This document shows, piece after piece, positions 55,435-64,000 of a DNA stretch of 64,000 nucleotides. The stretch covers positions 85,332-149,331 of the forward strand of contig CAVPUY010000004.1 of assembly GCA_963709075.1 (NCBI GenBank), read 5' to 3'. The translations under genes were made by a program, and so were the position numbers. Below the pieces are notes generated by a model. That model was not told where the DNA came from. It was given only the letters and a program-made list of their open reading frames with translations, and ran no database searches. The DNA comes from Palsa-506 sp963709075. Its GTDB lineage: Bacteria > Actinomycetota > Actinomycetes > Streptosporangiales > Streptosporangiaceae. Each line of letters starts with the position of its first letter. The first letter of the stretch is position 1.

Positions 55435-58400
55435 GGGGACACCTGTCCGCCGCGCTCGTGCACCGGACAGCAGGCCGCCACCGGGCAGACCCGGCAGCCC
55501 GGATTCACCTTCGCCTCGAAGACGGAGCCGGACATGCCTGCGGCGACGGTGTCGACAAGTTCCTGCGCCCAGCCCGGGTCCGGATCCTGCCCGAGCGGCC
55601 GCTGCCGCTGCACCCTGGCCCGGGTAGCCAGGCCGGCCTTGCCGACCTGAACCAGCTCAGCCCCGCCGGGCTCGGTGAGGCCGAGTTCCTCGAACGCGCC
55701 GAGCAGCACCGCCAGCTGGTAGACGCCGAGCTGCGGGTTCCGGTCCAGCTCGCTGTCGGGCGGCTTGCTCGTGCCGGTCTTCAGGTCGACGATGATCGCG
55801 CTGCCGTCATCATCGCGCTCCAGCCGGTCGACCCGGCCGGTGATCTCTACCCGGCCGACCCGGACCTGCAGCGCCCGCTCGACGGCGACGACCTCACGCG
55901 GGTTCGCCCGGTGCCAGTCCAGGAACTTGCGGACCATCCGCTCGGCCTGCGCGCGCTGCTTGGTGCTGTACCAGGTGCTGCCGAAGTCGAGGTGATGCCA
56001 GATCTCGTCGATCCGCTTCGCGATGTCCGCGTCATCCGCGCCGTCGGCGGCCAGCACGGCCGCAGCATGGATCACCGTGCCGAGGTGCCTGAGCACGCTG
56101 GGCGCACTCGCCCCGGCCGCCGACTCGATCAGCCAGCGAAGCCCGCACTTGGTGAACGACTCGACCTGGGATGGTGACAGCCGCACGTCGCCGTCGGTCA
56201 GCGCGCCGGGTCCGGATAGCTCGGTCAGCGCGTACCACTGCCCCGGGCTCGCACCGCGTACCCCGGCCGCGGCCAGCCTCGCCAGCTGCGCGGCCGCGGC
56301 CCTGCGCAGTTCCGGCGAGCTGGACCGGTCGGCTGCGGCGCGGCGCAGGTCAGCGGTGAGCGCCGGAAGCGACAGCCAGCCCCGGCCCGGCCCGGCCGCG
56401 AACTCGGCGTCGATGGCGTCACCGGCCAGCTCGGCGAGGAACCTGGACGGCCGCTCCTCGCTGTCCTCGCCGCCTGCCGCCGTCACTACCAGCACCCGGC
56501 GGGCCCGGGTGGCCGCCACGTAGAAGAGCCTGCGCTCCTCGTCGAGCAGCTTGGCGCTGAGCGCGGCCGCCGCGGCGTCGGCCGCGGCCGCGCGCTCGGC
56601 GTCCGCGTCGACGGCGTCCACAAGCTCGTCCATGCCGAGTAGCGAGCCGCGCATCCGCACGTCCGGCCAGGTGCCCTCCTGCACGCCGGCCACGATCACC
56701 AGGTCCCACTCCAGCCCCTTGGCGCGGTGCGCGGTGAGGACAGCGACGGCGTCGCCCTGCGGGCTTCGGTCAGCCAGCGTGTCGCCGGCGATCTCCTGGC
56801 CCGCCAGGCTGTCCAGGAAGAGCCGCGGCGAGCCTGGCGGCAGCCGGGCAGTGAACCGGCTGGCGGCGTCGAACAGCGCGGCGACCGCGTCAAGGTCTGC
56901 GTCGGCCGCGGCGCCCCGGCTGCCGCCCGCCACGCTGGCCGCCTGCCAGGCATCAGCCAGGCCCGAGGCGTCCCACACGGCCCAGAGCACCTCATGCGCC
57001 GTGCCGGCGACCGCCGCCTGTCTGGCGATCTCGATCAGCCTGGCGACCCGCCGCGCGGCCGCGATCGGCGAGTCCGCGGCTGGCCCGGCGGTCAGCCGGC
57101 GGCCTGGCCGGCCGCGAGACCGGCCGGGCCGCCGGCGCCCCGGTCGCTGCCGAGCCAGCCAGCCGGCCAGTTAGCCAGCGCGAGCCTGCCCGTCCCGGCC
57201 AGCGCCTCCGCCAGCGGCTGCGCCGCCACCTCCTCGCCTGCAGACTCCGCGGCAGCGCGCAGCGCGCGACTGAGCCGCCGCAGGCCAACGGCGTCGATCC
57301 CGCCGAGCGGGCCGGTGAGCAGTTCGGCCGCGGTCTCATCGGTCAGCGCGCCGGGACGCAGCGCGCAGTTCAGCAAGGTCAGCAGGGGCCGGGTGCCCGG
57401 CTCGGCGACCAGCGGCAGCTCATCACCGGCGACAACGACCGGAACCCCGGCAGCTGCAAGCGCGCGCTGCAGCAGGGGCACCTGCCGGGTCGCCGACCGG
57501 ACAAGCACCGCCATCGACGACCAGGGCACGCCGTCCATCAGGCGAGCACGCCGGAGGGTGTCGGCGATGACGGCTGCTTCCTGCGCCGCGCTTGCAGCGA
57601 TAACGATCCGCACCTCGCCGGGATCAGCGCTGGCCAGCGGCACCAGCTGGCGGTGTTCCCGTTTATGATCATGGGCATCAGCGCCAGCTGCGGCGGGAAG
57701 CCGCCGGGCAACCCGCCGTGACGCAGCGAGTAGCACCGGCCCGCTGCGGCGGCACGTGCGCAGGGCTATCACCCGCGCGGGCTGGCCGTCGGGGGCGCGG
57801 AAGCGGTCGGGGAATCGCATGATGGCGCGGCTGTCGGCGCCGCGGAACCCGTAGATGGACTGATCCGGGTCGCCGACCACGATGAGCTCGCGGCCATCGC
57901 CGGCCAGCGCGTGCAGGAGTTCCTCCTGCGCCGGATCGGTGTCCTGATACTCGTCCACCAGGACGAGGTCGTAAGCGCGCCGTTCCCGGTCCCTGACCGC
58001 GGACCGGCCGAGCAGGCGGCCGGCGATCCGGACGATCTCGGCGTAGTCGTAAGCGGGAACCGGGGCAAGGTCGAACCTGGCGGCGTACCGGTCAAGGAAG
58101 CCGCCGGCCGCCTCCCAGTCATCACGGCCGCGGGCGAGGCCGAGCCTGGCCAGGCCGCGGCCGTCCAGGCCACGCTCAGCCGCGCGGAGCAGGAAATCCC
58201 GCAGCTCCGCCGCGAATCCCCTGGTCCCGAGCGCCGGCCGGAGCCGTTCCGGCCAGCCTGCGCCGCCGTCCGCTGCCTCGCCCCGGAGCAGGCGGCGGAC
58301 CTCGAGCAGCTGTTCAGGACCTGGCAGCAGCGTCGGCGGCTCCTCGCCTGCCAGCACGAACTCCCGGCGGACCAGCGCGTAGGCGTAGCTGTGGAAGGTG

Positions 58401-58702
58401 AGCGCCAGCGGCTCCCTGGTGGTCCGGCCTAGCCGCAGCGTGATCCGCTCTCTCAGCTCCTCGGCGGCCTTGCGGCTGAAGGTCAGCACGAGCACCCGGC
58501 CGGGATCGGTTCCGCGGCCGACGATCCGCCTGGTGACGGTCTCCACGATGGCGGTGGTCTTGCCCGTACCCGGGCCGGCCAGGACGAGCAGCGGGCCGCC
58601 CGCGTGACTGACCACGCGTTGCTGGTCCTGGTCCAGCGTTGGCGGGCCGGACGGCGGCACCGGCCGGCGGACGAGGCGGTAGGCGGGCGGATGCTTTTCC
58701 AT
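55431..58702 (-). CDS. adnA: AdnA, helicase-nuclease subunit, one apparent frameshift
   Basis: First gene of the adnAB pair; ATG 58702 (or 58729 in the same frame). Motor motifs: VLAGPGTGKTTAIVETVTRR, VLTFSRKAAEELRERITLRL, LVLVDEYQDTDPAQEELLHA and VGDPDQSIYGFRGADSRAIM. A frame change near 57100 (consistent with one missing base) connects it to LTAGPAADSPIAAARRVARL and then VLTAHRAKGLEWDLVIVAG. The C-terminal nuclease has GRVDRLERDDDGSAIIVDLK with TGT, and an Fe-S cluster set: one Cys in FTKCGLRW and three in the PGCRVCPVAACCPVHE end. Together with AdnB it resects double-strand breaks. Confidence 0.9.
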
Positions 58703-58871
58703 GTCAGTACCGCATTCCAGCAGAGCCATCTGACATCCGCCGGGTATTGACCGAGCCGGTGGGTGCACGTCAAAGTTGCGGTGGCCGACTTTGGCCAGCT
58801 CCCGGCGGATGCTGATTTGCCCAGCCGGCCTGGGTCACGGCACTGACTGAGCCGGAGCCGCCCCCACCGGG

Positions 58872-59330
58872 CTACGGCGCGGGCGGGAGGCTCACGCAGC
58901 GGGGCACGGACCCGGTGATGATGCCCCCCGCTCCCAGCGAGTTGCCCGGACCACCGCTGAACGCCAGTATCATCGTGTCCCCGGCGGGGATGCCGCCCTT
59001 GCCCACCTTGACCGTGACAGAGCGATGCCCGCTCCTGCGCACCCCGGCGAGGACCGACACCGCCGGGTGCGGGGCCGGCCGGGGGCGCGGCAGCGACCCG
59101 ATCGGCGGGCAGCCTGGTCGCACCCGGACGACCACTACCCGGGCGCCCATCGCATGCAGGGTCGCATTGGCGCCTGCCACCCCGGCCGGCCGGTTGACCG
59201 CCACCGTCACGGTGCCGCCCCGCTGGGTGGCGAACGACGTGATCGCCTGGGCGAAGGCTTCGGCGGTCAGGTCGGCCACGGTCTGCGGATCCGCGCTGCG
59301 TCGCGCGAAGTAGGCGGTCACCGCGGCCAC
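58872..59330 (-). CDS. Sigma-factor region 2 fragment fused to an unrelated domain (possibly a pseudogene)
   Basis: The frame from 59362 reads EFEALYRANVAAVTAYFARR SADPQTVADLTAEAFAQAIT in two runs, a typical extracytoplasmic-function sigma region 2. After AITSFAT, where region 2 should continue, it changes to GGTVTVAVNRPAGVAGANAT, HAMGARVVVVRVRPGCPPIG and ILAFSGGPGNSLGAGGIITG, a beta-rich C-terminus. GTG 59330 is the only start in this frame, so the region-2 beginning is outside any proper start. Probably a recombined remnant; the upstream part lies in a duplicated 46-bp segment. Confidence 0.5.
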   Translation of the reverse strand: MAAVTAYFARRSADPQTVADLTAEAFAQAITSFATQRGGTVTVAVNRPAGVAGANATLHAMGARVVVVRVRPGCPPIGSLPRPRPAPHPAVSVLAGVRRSGHRSVTVKVGKGGIPAGDTMILAFSGGPGNSLGAGGIITGSVPRCVSLPPAP

Positions 59331-59807
59331 GTTCGCCCGGTACAGCGCCTCGAACTCGGCAACGGCGCCCGGCTCCCGCCAGCAGGCGCCGATACGCGAC
59401 GCTGCCAGCCAGGCGTGACGGCGGTGAGTTCGGCGGCGATGACGATATCTGGCTCACACCTCTTAGTTGGCCCTTTGCCCCAGCGGCGTCACACCCCGGG
59501 CTGCGGCTCCCGGGTGAAGCCGCCCACGTTCAGCGTCCCGGCTCTGCTGATTCTCCCCGTGATCTGACGCCGAGACACAGTGCCGTGCCCAGGGCGTGCT
59601 GGCCCGGCTCCCCGCCAGCAGGCGCCGATACGCGACGCTGCCAGCCAGTACCCCACCTGAACCCAGCCCAGCCAGCGGACACCCCGCAGCCGACGATGGC
59701 GCCAGCATCGGTCCCGATCTGGCTGGCGGACGTGCAACCAGGCTAAACCCGCTGCCAGCAGAAACACTCCGACCCCCGCAGACTGTCGTCCACCCCGGCG
59801 CCGGTTG
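59331..59807. other. Region with a 46-bp direct duplication, no proper gene
   Basis: Copies at 59367-59412 and 59602-59648 (one carries an extra C) share GCCCGGCTCCCGCC and the following GATACGCGACGCTGCCAGCC. Both encode the peptide LAASRIGACWR on the minus strand; the first copy leads into the sigma fragment, the second into no recognisable protein. The stretch between them (59413-59601) shows no gene. It looks like a rearranged sigma-gene locus. Confidence 0.6.
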
Positions 59808-60218
59808 TCAGCTCATGCCGTCCCAGCGCGCCCGGCGCATGTCCACCCGGCCCGGGCGGCCGTCGGCGGCGACCCGCATCGGAGTGCCCTCGGCCAGGTA
59901 GTTGCGCAGCGCCTCGCGCTCGTGGCCGGCCAGCAGCGACCCGTCCGCGTGGATCACCCGCCACCAGGCCACCCCGCCGCCCCATAGCGCCATCACCCGG
60001 CCGACCTGGCGCGGCCCGCCGGTCCCCAGGTAGTCCGCGATATCTCGGTAGGACATCACCCGGCCGGGCGGGATCGCCTCGGTCACGTCGAGGACGCGGC
60101 TGGCGAAGTCATCGGGCATCCCGGGTTGCGCTGGCGACTGCTTCCGGTTCCGGGCCCGGCGGCGGCTGGGAACGGCCGGCGTCCGGCCCCCCGGAGCGGC
60201 CTGCTCGCGGCCGCTCAT
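59808..60218 (-). CDS. Alkyltransferase-like protein (ATL, MGMT fold without the cysteine)
   Basis: 136 aa from ATG 60218, overlapping the mycosin stop (ATGA); a later ATG at about 60121 would give the compact 103-aa domain. It has VTEAIPPGRVMSYRDIADYL, GPRQVGRVMALWGGGVAWWR and VIHADGS. The MGMT active-site PCHRV is replaced by AWWRV, so the acceptor cysteine is Trp: an ATL protein that binds alkyl-guanine and recruits nucleotide excision repair rather than reversing damage. Confidence 0.85.
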   Translation of the reverse strand: MSGREQAAPGGRTPAVPSRRRARNRKQSPAQPGMPDDFASRVLDVTEAIPPGRVMSYRDIADYLGTGGPRQVGRVMALWGGGVAWWRVIHADGSLLAGHEREALRNYLAEGTPMRVAADGRPGRVDMRRARWDGMS

Positions 60219-61634
60219 TCCGCCTCGCCAGGCGCGGGCGGCGGTTCCGGCCCGGCTGGCGACTCCGGCGCGGGCGGCTGCGGCTCCGGCGCGGGCGGCG
60301 AAGGACCTGGCACGATCACGGTTCCGGCCGGACCGGAATTGACCCCGGCCGGACCGGAATTGACCCCGGCCGGACCGGAGACGGCTCCGGCTGGCATGGC
60401 CGCCCGGCCTGGCGCCGCGCGTCCGGCCCAGCACAAGCCTGCTGGCAGCGGCCACGGTCAGCGCCAGGCAGCCGGCCGCGAGCAGGCAGAAGAGCACGAG
60501 CTGGCTAAGACCGCGCGGCCGGACCGGAGGCGGCGGGATCGCCGCCGGACCGCCGCCAAAATGGCTCGCGGGGCTGAGGCCATGCCCGCCGGGCACATAG
60601 CTGGTGAGGTGCCTCGCCGCGGCGAGGGCGGCGGCGGCGTCGACAGTCCCGAAGCCGACCCGGTCGTCATATCCTCCTGGCGGCCGGTGCTGCGCAGTTG
60701 AGGTGATGGCCAGCGCGACGAGGGCGGGCGACAGCCGCGGGTATGCCGACTTGATCAAGGCCGCCACGCCCGACGTCAGCGCGCAGGCCGGGCTGGTGCC
60801 GCTGACCAGCCAGTACTGCCCGTCCCTGCCCTGCGCCGGGACTTGCACGCCCGGTGCGGCCACCTGGACGGACAGGTTGTCGCTGGAGAAGTTGGCCGGA
60901 TCGCCTGCCTCGTTTATCGCGGCGACTCCGAGCACCCCGGGATAGTCGGCGGGGAATGAGTACGGCGCGTGCGCCCTCGCCTGGCCGTTCGGGGTATCCC
61001 CGGAATTGCCGGAAGACGCGACCACCACGACGCCCCGCTGCAAGGCACTCTGCAGCGCCTTCCGGACAACCAGACTGGACGCGCCGTAGCCGAGCGACAT
61101 GCTGATGACGCCGGCCCGGTGCGCGACCGCGTAATTGATGGCCCTGGCCAGCGCACGCTGGCCGCGGCTGGAGGGCTCGCGCTCGTACTTCGCGTAGGCG
61201 GGGTCCTTCTTGTCGGGAAGCACCCGGATGGAGAGCACCTGAGCCCTCGGCGCCACGCCGCTGATCCCGTTGTTGCCGTCGTGGCCGTGGCCGGCGATCA
61301 GTGAGGCCATCCAGGTCCCGTGCATGCCCCAGTCGGGATTCGACGGTTTCGTGCTGACGCCGCTGTAGTTGGGTCCGGTGCTGACTGAGCCGGCCAGGTC
61401 GGACACGTTCGGCTCGACTCCGCTGTCGATGACGGCCACCAGCACGCCCTGGCCCTGGGTGACGGGCCACGCGGCCGGCGCGTCAACCGCGTTGAGTACC
61501 CACTGCTGCGCGTCGCGCACGCTGTCGGCCCTGGCCGGGGCGGCCTGGCCGGCCACCGCGACGGCGCCGGCCGCGGTCAGCGCCAGCAAGTAACCGAGGG
61601 CTAGCCGCCGGCCCGCCGCGCGAGCGGTCAGCAT
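60215..61634 (-). CDS. Mycosin-like S8 serine protease, one apparent frameshift near the end
   Basis: Starts ATG 61634. Signal peptide (LALGYLLALTAAGAVAVAGQ), subtilase domain with Asp in VLVAVIDSGVEPN, His in WGMHGTWMASLIAGHGHDG, the oxyanion Asn in VVVVASSGNSGDTPNGQA and Ser in WLVSGTSPACALTSGVAALI, then one C-terminal membrane helix (LVLFCLLAAGCLALTVAAAS). After ASRLVLGR a one-base excess near 60435 joins to a Pro-rich tail (PPAPEPQPPAPESPAGPEPP) ending at TGA 60215-60217. Mycosins belong to type VII secretion systems, but no other ESX gene is in the window. Confidence 0.85.
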
Positions 61635-62485
61635 CCGGGCGCTCCCGGGCAGGCCGGCGGCGACGGCAGCGCGCCGAGCGGGGTGCTGACCGCGTCCGCC
61701 ACGCCGTTAGCCAGGCTGGCCATCTCGTCCTGGGCGTAGGCATCGGACGACACCGGAACCCGCGGCCTGCCGTCCGCATAGCCGGCCACGGACATGACCA
61801 GATACGGCCCGGCCGCGACGGCGTAGGACAGCTGCCGCTGCGCTGGCCCGAAGTCTGCGGTCAGCGTCTTGCCGAAGGCCAGCGGCCGGACGCCGGACCG
61901 CACTCCGTGCCGGGACGGGAGCGCGCGGATCGACGCGGCGGTGGCGGCCGTGCCGGGCAGCACGGCCACGCCGACCGTGACGACGAGGCTGCCGGTCGCG
62001 TCGACGTAGGTCGCCCGCAGCACTGCCGCGCAGCCGTGGCTGCTGAGCACCGCAGCGGCCGCCCGGTCGGCGCCCGACGTACAGCTTGCCCGCGAGGCGA
62101 TCCCGACCCGGTGTGCCTGCAGCGGGAGCCCGACCGGGCCGGACAGCGCGAAGCTGGGCAGCTGGTAGGCGACGGTGGCCGGGAAGATCTTCGCGGCGGG
62201 CCTCGTGCGCCAGCGCCCTGCCGACTCCCAGGCCATGATCTGCTGCTGCTGCGCGGCGCTGAACCGCCGGGGCAGCACCTGGACCGCGATGCCGGCGGCC
62301 GAGGCGGCCAGGCCGGCCAGTCCGAGCACCATGGCGGCCACGGTCAGACCCGAGCGCAGCTTGCTCCGGCAGGCCGGCGGCGCCAGCGCGGCGCTATCGG
62401 GGCCAGCGGGACCGGAACCGTGGCCGCCCGAGGCTATCTGCACCGGAATGCTACCTTCGCCCGGGTTTTCCGGCTGCATGGCCAC
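61628..62485 (-). CDS. Membrane-anchored protein paired with the mycosin
   Basis: 285 aa from ATG 62485, overlapping the mycosin start by seven bases. An N-terminal disordered part precedes a single membrane helix (GLTVAAMVLGLAGLAASAAG), then an extracytoplasmic domain starting FPATVAYQLPSFALSGPVGL with four cysteines (two in SCTSGADR...SSHGC, two at the PACPGAPGC end). Not recognised; coupling to the protease suggests that it is a partner or substrate. Confidence 0.65.
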   Translation of the reverse strand: MAMQPENPGEGSIPVQIASGGHGSGPAGPDSAALAPPACRSKLRSGLTVAAMVLGLAGLAASAAGIAVQVLPRRFSAAQQQQIMAWESAGRWRTRPAAKIFPATVAYQLPSFALSGPVGLPLQAHRVGIASRASCTSGADRAAAAVLSSHGCAAVLRATYVDATGSLVVTVGVAVLPGTAATAASIRALPSRHGVRSGVRPLAFGKTLTADFGPAQRQLSYAVAAGPYLVMSVAGYADGRPRVPVSSDAYAQDEMASLANGVADAVSTPLGALPSPPACPGAPGC

Positions 62486-62549
62486 ACCGGAATGTTACGG
62501 CCTGTGGTAACCGCCTCGCGGATTCAGCCACCAGGTTGGCGGAACGCGG

Positions 62550-63728
62550 TCAGTAGGCCGGCAGCGACGGATCGACCTGGCTGATCCACGCCAGCACGCC
62601 GCCGCCCACATGGGCCGCATCAGTGAAACCGGCGTTCTTCACCACCGCCAGGCACTCAGCGCTCCGCACGCCGCTCTTGCAGTGCAGCACCACCCGCTTG
62701 TCCTGCGGGAGACGCTCAAGCGCTGCTCCGGAGAGGAACTGGTCCTTCGGGATCAGGACCGCTCCGGGAATGGATACGATCTCGTACTCGTTCGGCTCCC
62801 GCACGTCGACAAGGAAGATGTCATCACCACGGTCGAGCATGTCCTTGAGCTCGGTGGCGGTGATCGTCGAGCCGGCCGCAGCCTGCTGCGCGTCCTCGGA
62901 GATCGTCCCGCAGAACGCGTCGTAATCGATCAGGCCGGTGATCGTCGGGTTCTTGCCGCAGATCGGGCACTCCGGATCCTTCCTGACCCGGACCGAGCGG
63001 TAGCTCATCTCCAGTGCGTCGTAGATCATCAGCCGACCGGCCAGCGGCTCGCCGATCCCGACGATGAGCTTGATCGCCTCGTTGACCTGGATCGACCCGA
63101 TCGATGCGCAGAGCACGCCGAGAACGCCGCCTTCCGCGCACGACGGGACCATTCCCGGCGGCGGCGGCTCCGGGTAAAGGCAGCGGTAGCACGGGCCGTG
63201 CTCGGCCCAGAAGACGCTGGCCTGGCCATCGAAGCGGTAGATGGATCCCCAGACGTAGGGCTTGCCAAGCAGCACGCAAGCGTCGTTGACCAGATAACGA
63301 GTCGCGAAGTTGTCAGTGCCGTCGACGATCAGGTCGTACTGGGCGAAGATCTCCAGCGCGTTGTCGGAATCGAGCTGCTGCTCGTACAGGATGACGTCGA
63401 CGTAGGGGTTGATCTCCTTGATGCTGTCGCGCGCTGACTCTGCCTTGGGCCTGCCGATGTCCGACTGGCCGTGAATGATCTGGCGCTGCAGGTTGGACTC
63501 GTCCACGACGTCGAAGTCGATGACTCCGAGAGTGCCGACGCCGGCGGCCGCCAGGTAAAGCAGTGCCGGAGAGCCCAGGCCACCAGCCCCTACAACCAGT
63601 ACCTTTGCGTTCTTCAGCCGCTTCTGCCCCGTCATTCCCACGTCGGGGATGATCAGGTGACGTGAGTACCGTCTGACCTCATCGACGCTGAGGTCGGCGG
63701 CAGGCGTGACCAGGGGCGGCAGCGACAC
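62550..63728 (-). CDS. moeZ: MoeZ/MoeB, ubiquitin-activating-like adenylyltransferase with rhodanese domain
   Basis: 392 aa from GTG 63728 with GGAG eight bases upstream. ThiF/MoeB domain: YSRHLIIPDVGMTGQKRLKN, VLVVGAGGLGSPALLYLAAA, DESNLQRQIIHGQSDIGRPK and two zinc pairs (CYRCL, CPICG). C-terminal rhodanese with the active-site loop VVLHCKSGVRSAECLAVVK. It activates sulfur-carrier proteins (MoaD, CysO) for molybdopterin and cysteine synthesis. Intact. Molybdopterin supply fits the sulfite-oxidase-like enzyme earlier in the window. Confidence 0.95.
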   Translation of the reverse strand: MSLPPLVTPAADLSVDEVRRYSRHLIIPDVGMTGQKRLKNAKVLVVGAGGLGSPALLYLAAAGVGTLGVIDFDVVDESNLQRQIIHGQSDIGRPKAESARDSIKEINPYVDVILYEQQLDSDNALEIFAQYDLIVDGTDNFATRYLVNDACVLLGKPYVWGSIYRFDGQASVFWAEHGPCYRCLYPEPPPPGMVPSCAEGGVLGVLCASIGSIQVNEAIKLIVGIGEPLAGRLMIYDALEMSYRSVRVRKDPECPICGKNPTITGLIDYDAFCGTISEDAQQAAAGSTITATELKDMLDRGDDIFLVDVREPNEYEIVSIPGAVLIPKDQFLSGAALERLPQDKRVVLHCKSGVRSAECLAVVKNAGFTDAAHVGGGVLAWISQVDPSLPAY

Positions 63729-63926
63729 TTTGCTTCTCCAGGTGGCAGCGGGCGTTTTCATCTTCTCCGAGTCTGAACCCGACGGGCGGCCTCGGCATTC
63801 CGGCCCTGCGGTCCGCCCCCCGGTATTCCGGTTACGGCGTTCCGGTTCGGACATCCCGGCCGCGGCGTCCCGGCCGCGGCGTCCCGGCTTCGCCCGCCGG
63901 CGCGGAAGCCGTGCTCACCCGGTTGC
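63729..63926. other. Region upstream of moeZ
   Basis: Roughly 200 nt without a gene I can support. The first part is the moeZ leader; 63780-63900 holds GC-rich imperfect GGCATTCCGG and CCGGCCGCGGCGTC repeats. Confidence 0.4.
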
Positions 63927-63999
63927 AACCCGGTGGATGTGACTATCAAAGGGTTGGGTGCCGGTGTCGCAACCCGATGGATGTGACTATCACAGGGTT
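63927..63999. repeat. Two tandem 29-nt AACCC...GGGTT repeats at the window end
   Basis: AACCCGGTGGATGTGACTAT and the following CAAAGGGTT (63927-63955) and AACCCGATGGATGTGACTAT with CACAGGGTT (63971-63999), separated by 15 nt. Same 29-nt unit as the left part of the element at 19136 (four internal differences between the copies and that one). The array may continue beyond the window. Confidence 0.8.
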
Positions 64000-64000
64000 G

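Noticed and set aside
59489..59767. Leftward 92-codon gene with RCWRHRRLRGVRWLGW text
   Set aside because: No conserved pattern, Arg/Trp-rich like antisense GC-rich DNA, and it includes the duplicated segment.
59808..61634. Mycosin-ATL fusion protein of 608 aa
   Set aside because: The reading frame joins two unrelated genes because one extra base hides the mycosin stop; in the corrected frame the ATGA junction is normal.
63927..63999. CRISPR-like pair of 29-nt repeats
   Set aside because: Spacer of only 15 nt, repeat copies are divergent and occur singly at other loci, and no cas genes are seen.

Overview
The window is about 72% G+C by eye, packed with short-spaced or overlapping genes (many ATGA/GTGA stop-start overlaps). 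Its gene content is typical of high-GC Actinomycetota: AdnA/AdnB helicase-nucleases, a mycosin-type subtilase, a Ddn-type deazaflavin-dependent reductase, MoeZ, a SARP/AfsR regulator, FCD-GntR, PadR-plus-membrane-protein and several TetR regulators. A Streptosporangiales-like or related soil actinobacterium is my best guess; the genus cannot be told from this sequence alone. No tRNA, rRNA, CRISPR array, insertion sequence or phage genes were seen.

Layout. 1-5.7 kb: histidine genes hisG, then the overlapping run hisD-hisC-hisB-hisH-hisA-hisF, all leftward. 5.7-9.8 kb: lysA, an aldo/keto reductase and a GH13 alpha-glucosidase, leftward. 9.9-12 kb: a small membrane protein, a metallophosphoesterase and a ParB-like protein, rightward. 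12-17.8 kb: an oligosaccharide ABC importer (ATPase, two permeases, lipoprotein binding protein) under a LacI regulator with a palindrome upstream; with the GH13 enzyme this forms a maltodextrin-type uptake and hydrolysis locus. 18-25 kb: tandem YbjQ-like protein, alpha/beta hydrolase, GntR regulator with a coupled small gene, GCS2 carboxylate-amine ligase, a lipoprotein. 24-28.3 kb: a SARP/NB-ARC/TPR regulator coupled to a glutathionyl-hydroquinone-reductase-like enzyme, followed by a strong terminator. 28.5-33 kb: small Cys protein, SDR, sulfite-oxidase-like molybdoenzyme, MalY/PatB aminotransferase, a hypothetical. 33-40.3 kb: a NatAB-like exporter and a four-gene TetR/two-ATPase/ABC-2 permease operon with an operator, facing an MFS gene. 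40.4-45.4 kb: an eight-copy tandem array, a GGDEF diguanylate cyclase, a CehA-like PHP hydrolase, and a divergent Ddn/TetR pair. 45.4-51.5 kb: hypothetical, NudC, M20 dipeptidase, sulfotransferase, PadR and its membrane partner. 51.5-58.7 kb: adnB and adnA. 58.8-64 kb: an orphan sigma-region-2 fragment, an alkyltransferase-like gene, mycosin, its membrane partner and moeZ.

Two features run through the whole window. First, about two dozen well-conserved genes or gene parts need single-base frame changes (mostly one extra base, in G/C runs) to read as full-length proteins. This looks more like consensus error in an unpolished assembly than biology, but it affects most coordinates of the 11-16 kb region. 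Second, short GC-rich tandem repeats occur both between genes and in frame inside conserved proteins (HisA, AdnB, LacI, sulfotransferase). A 29/60-nt intergenic repeat with AACCC...GGGTT ends recurs at four loci, and an eight-copy tandem array carries a Shine-Dalgarno-like sequence and an eight-codon reading frame in each unit; these are the least explained elements.
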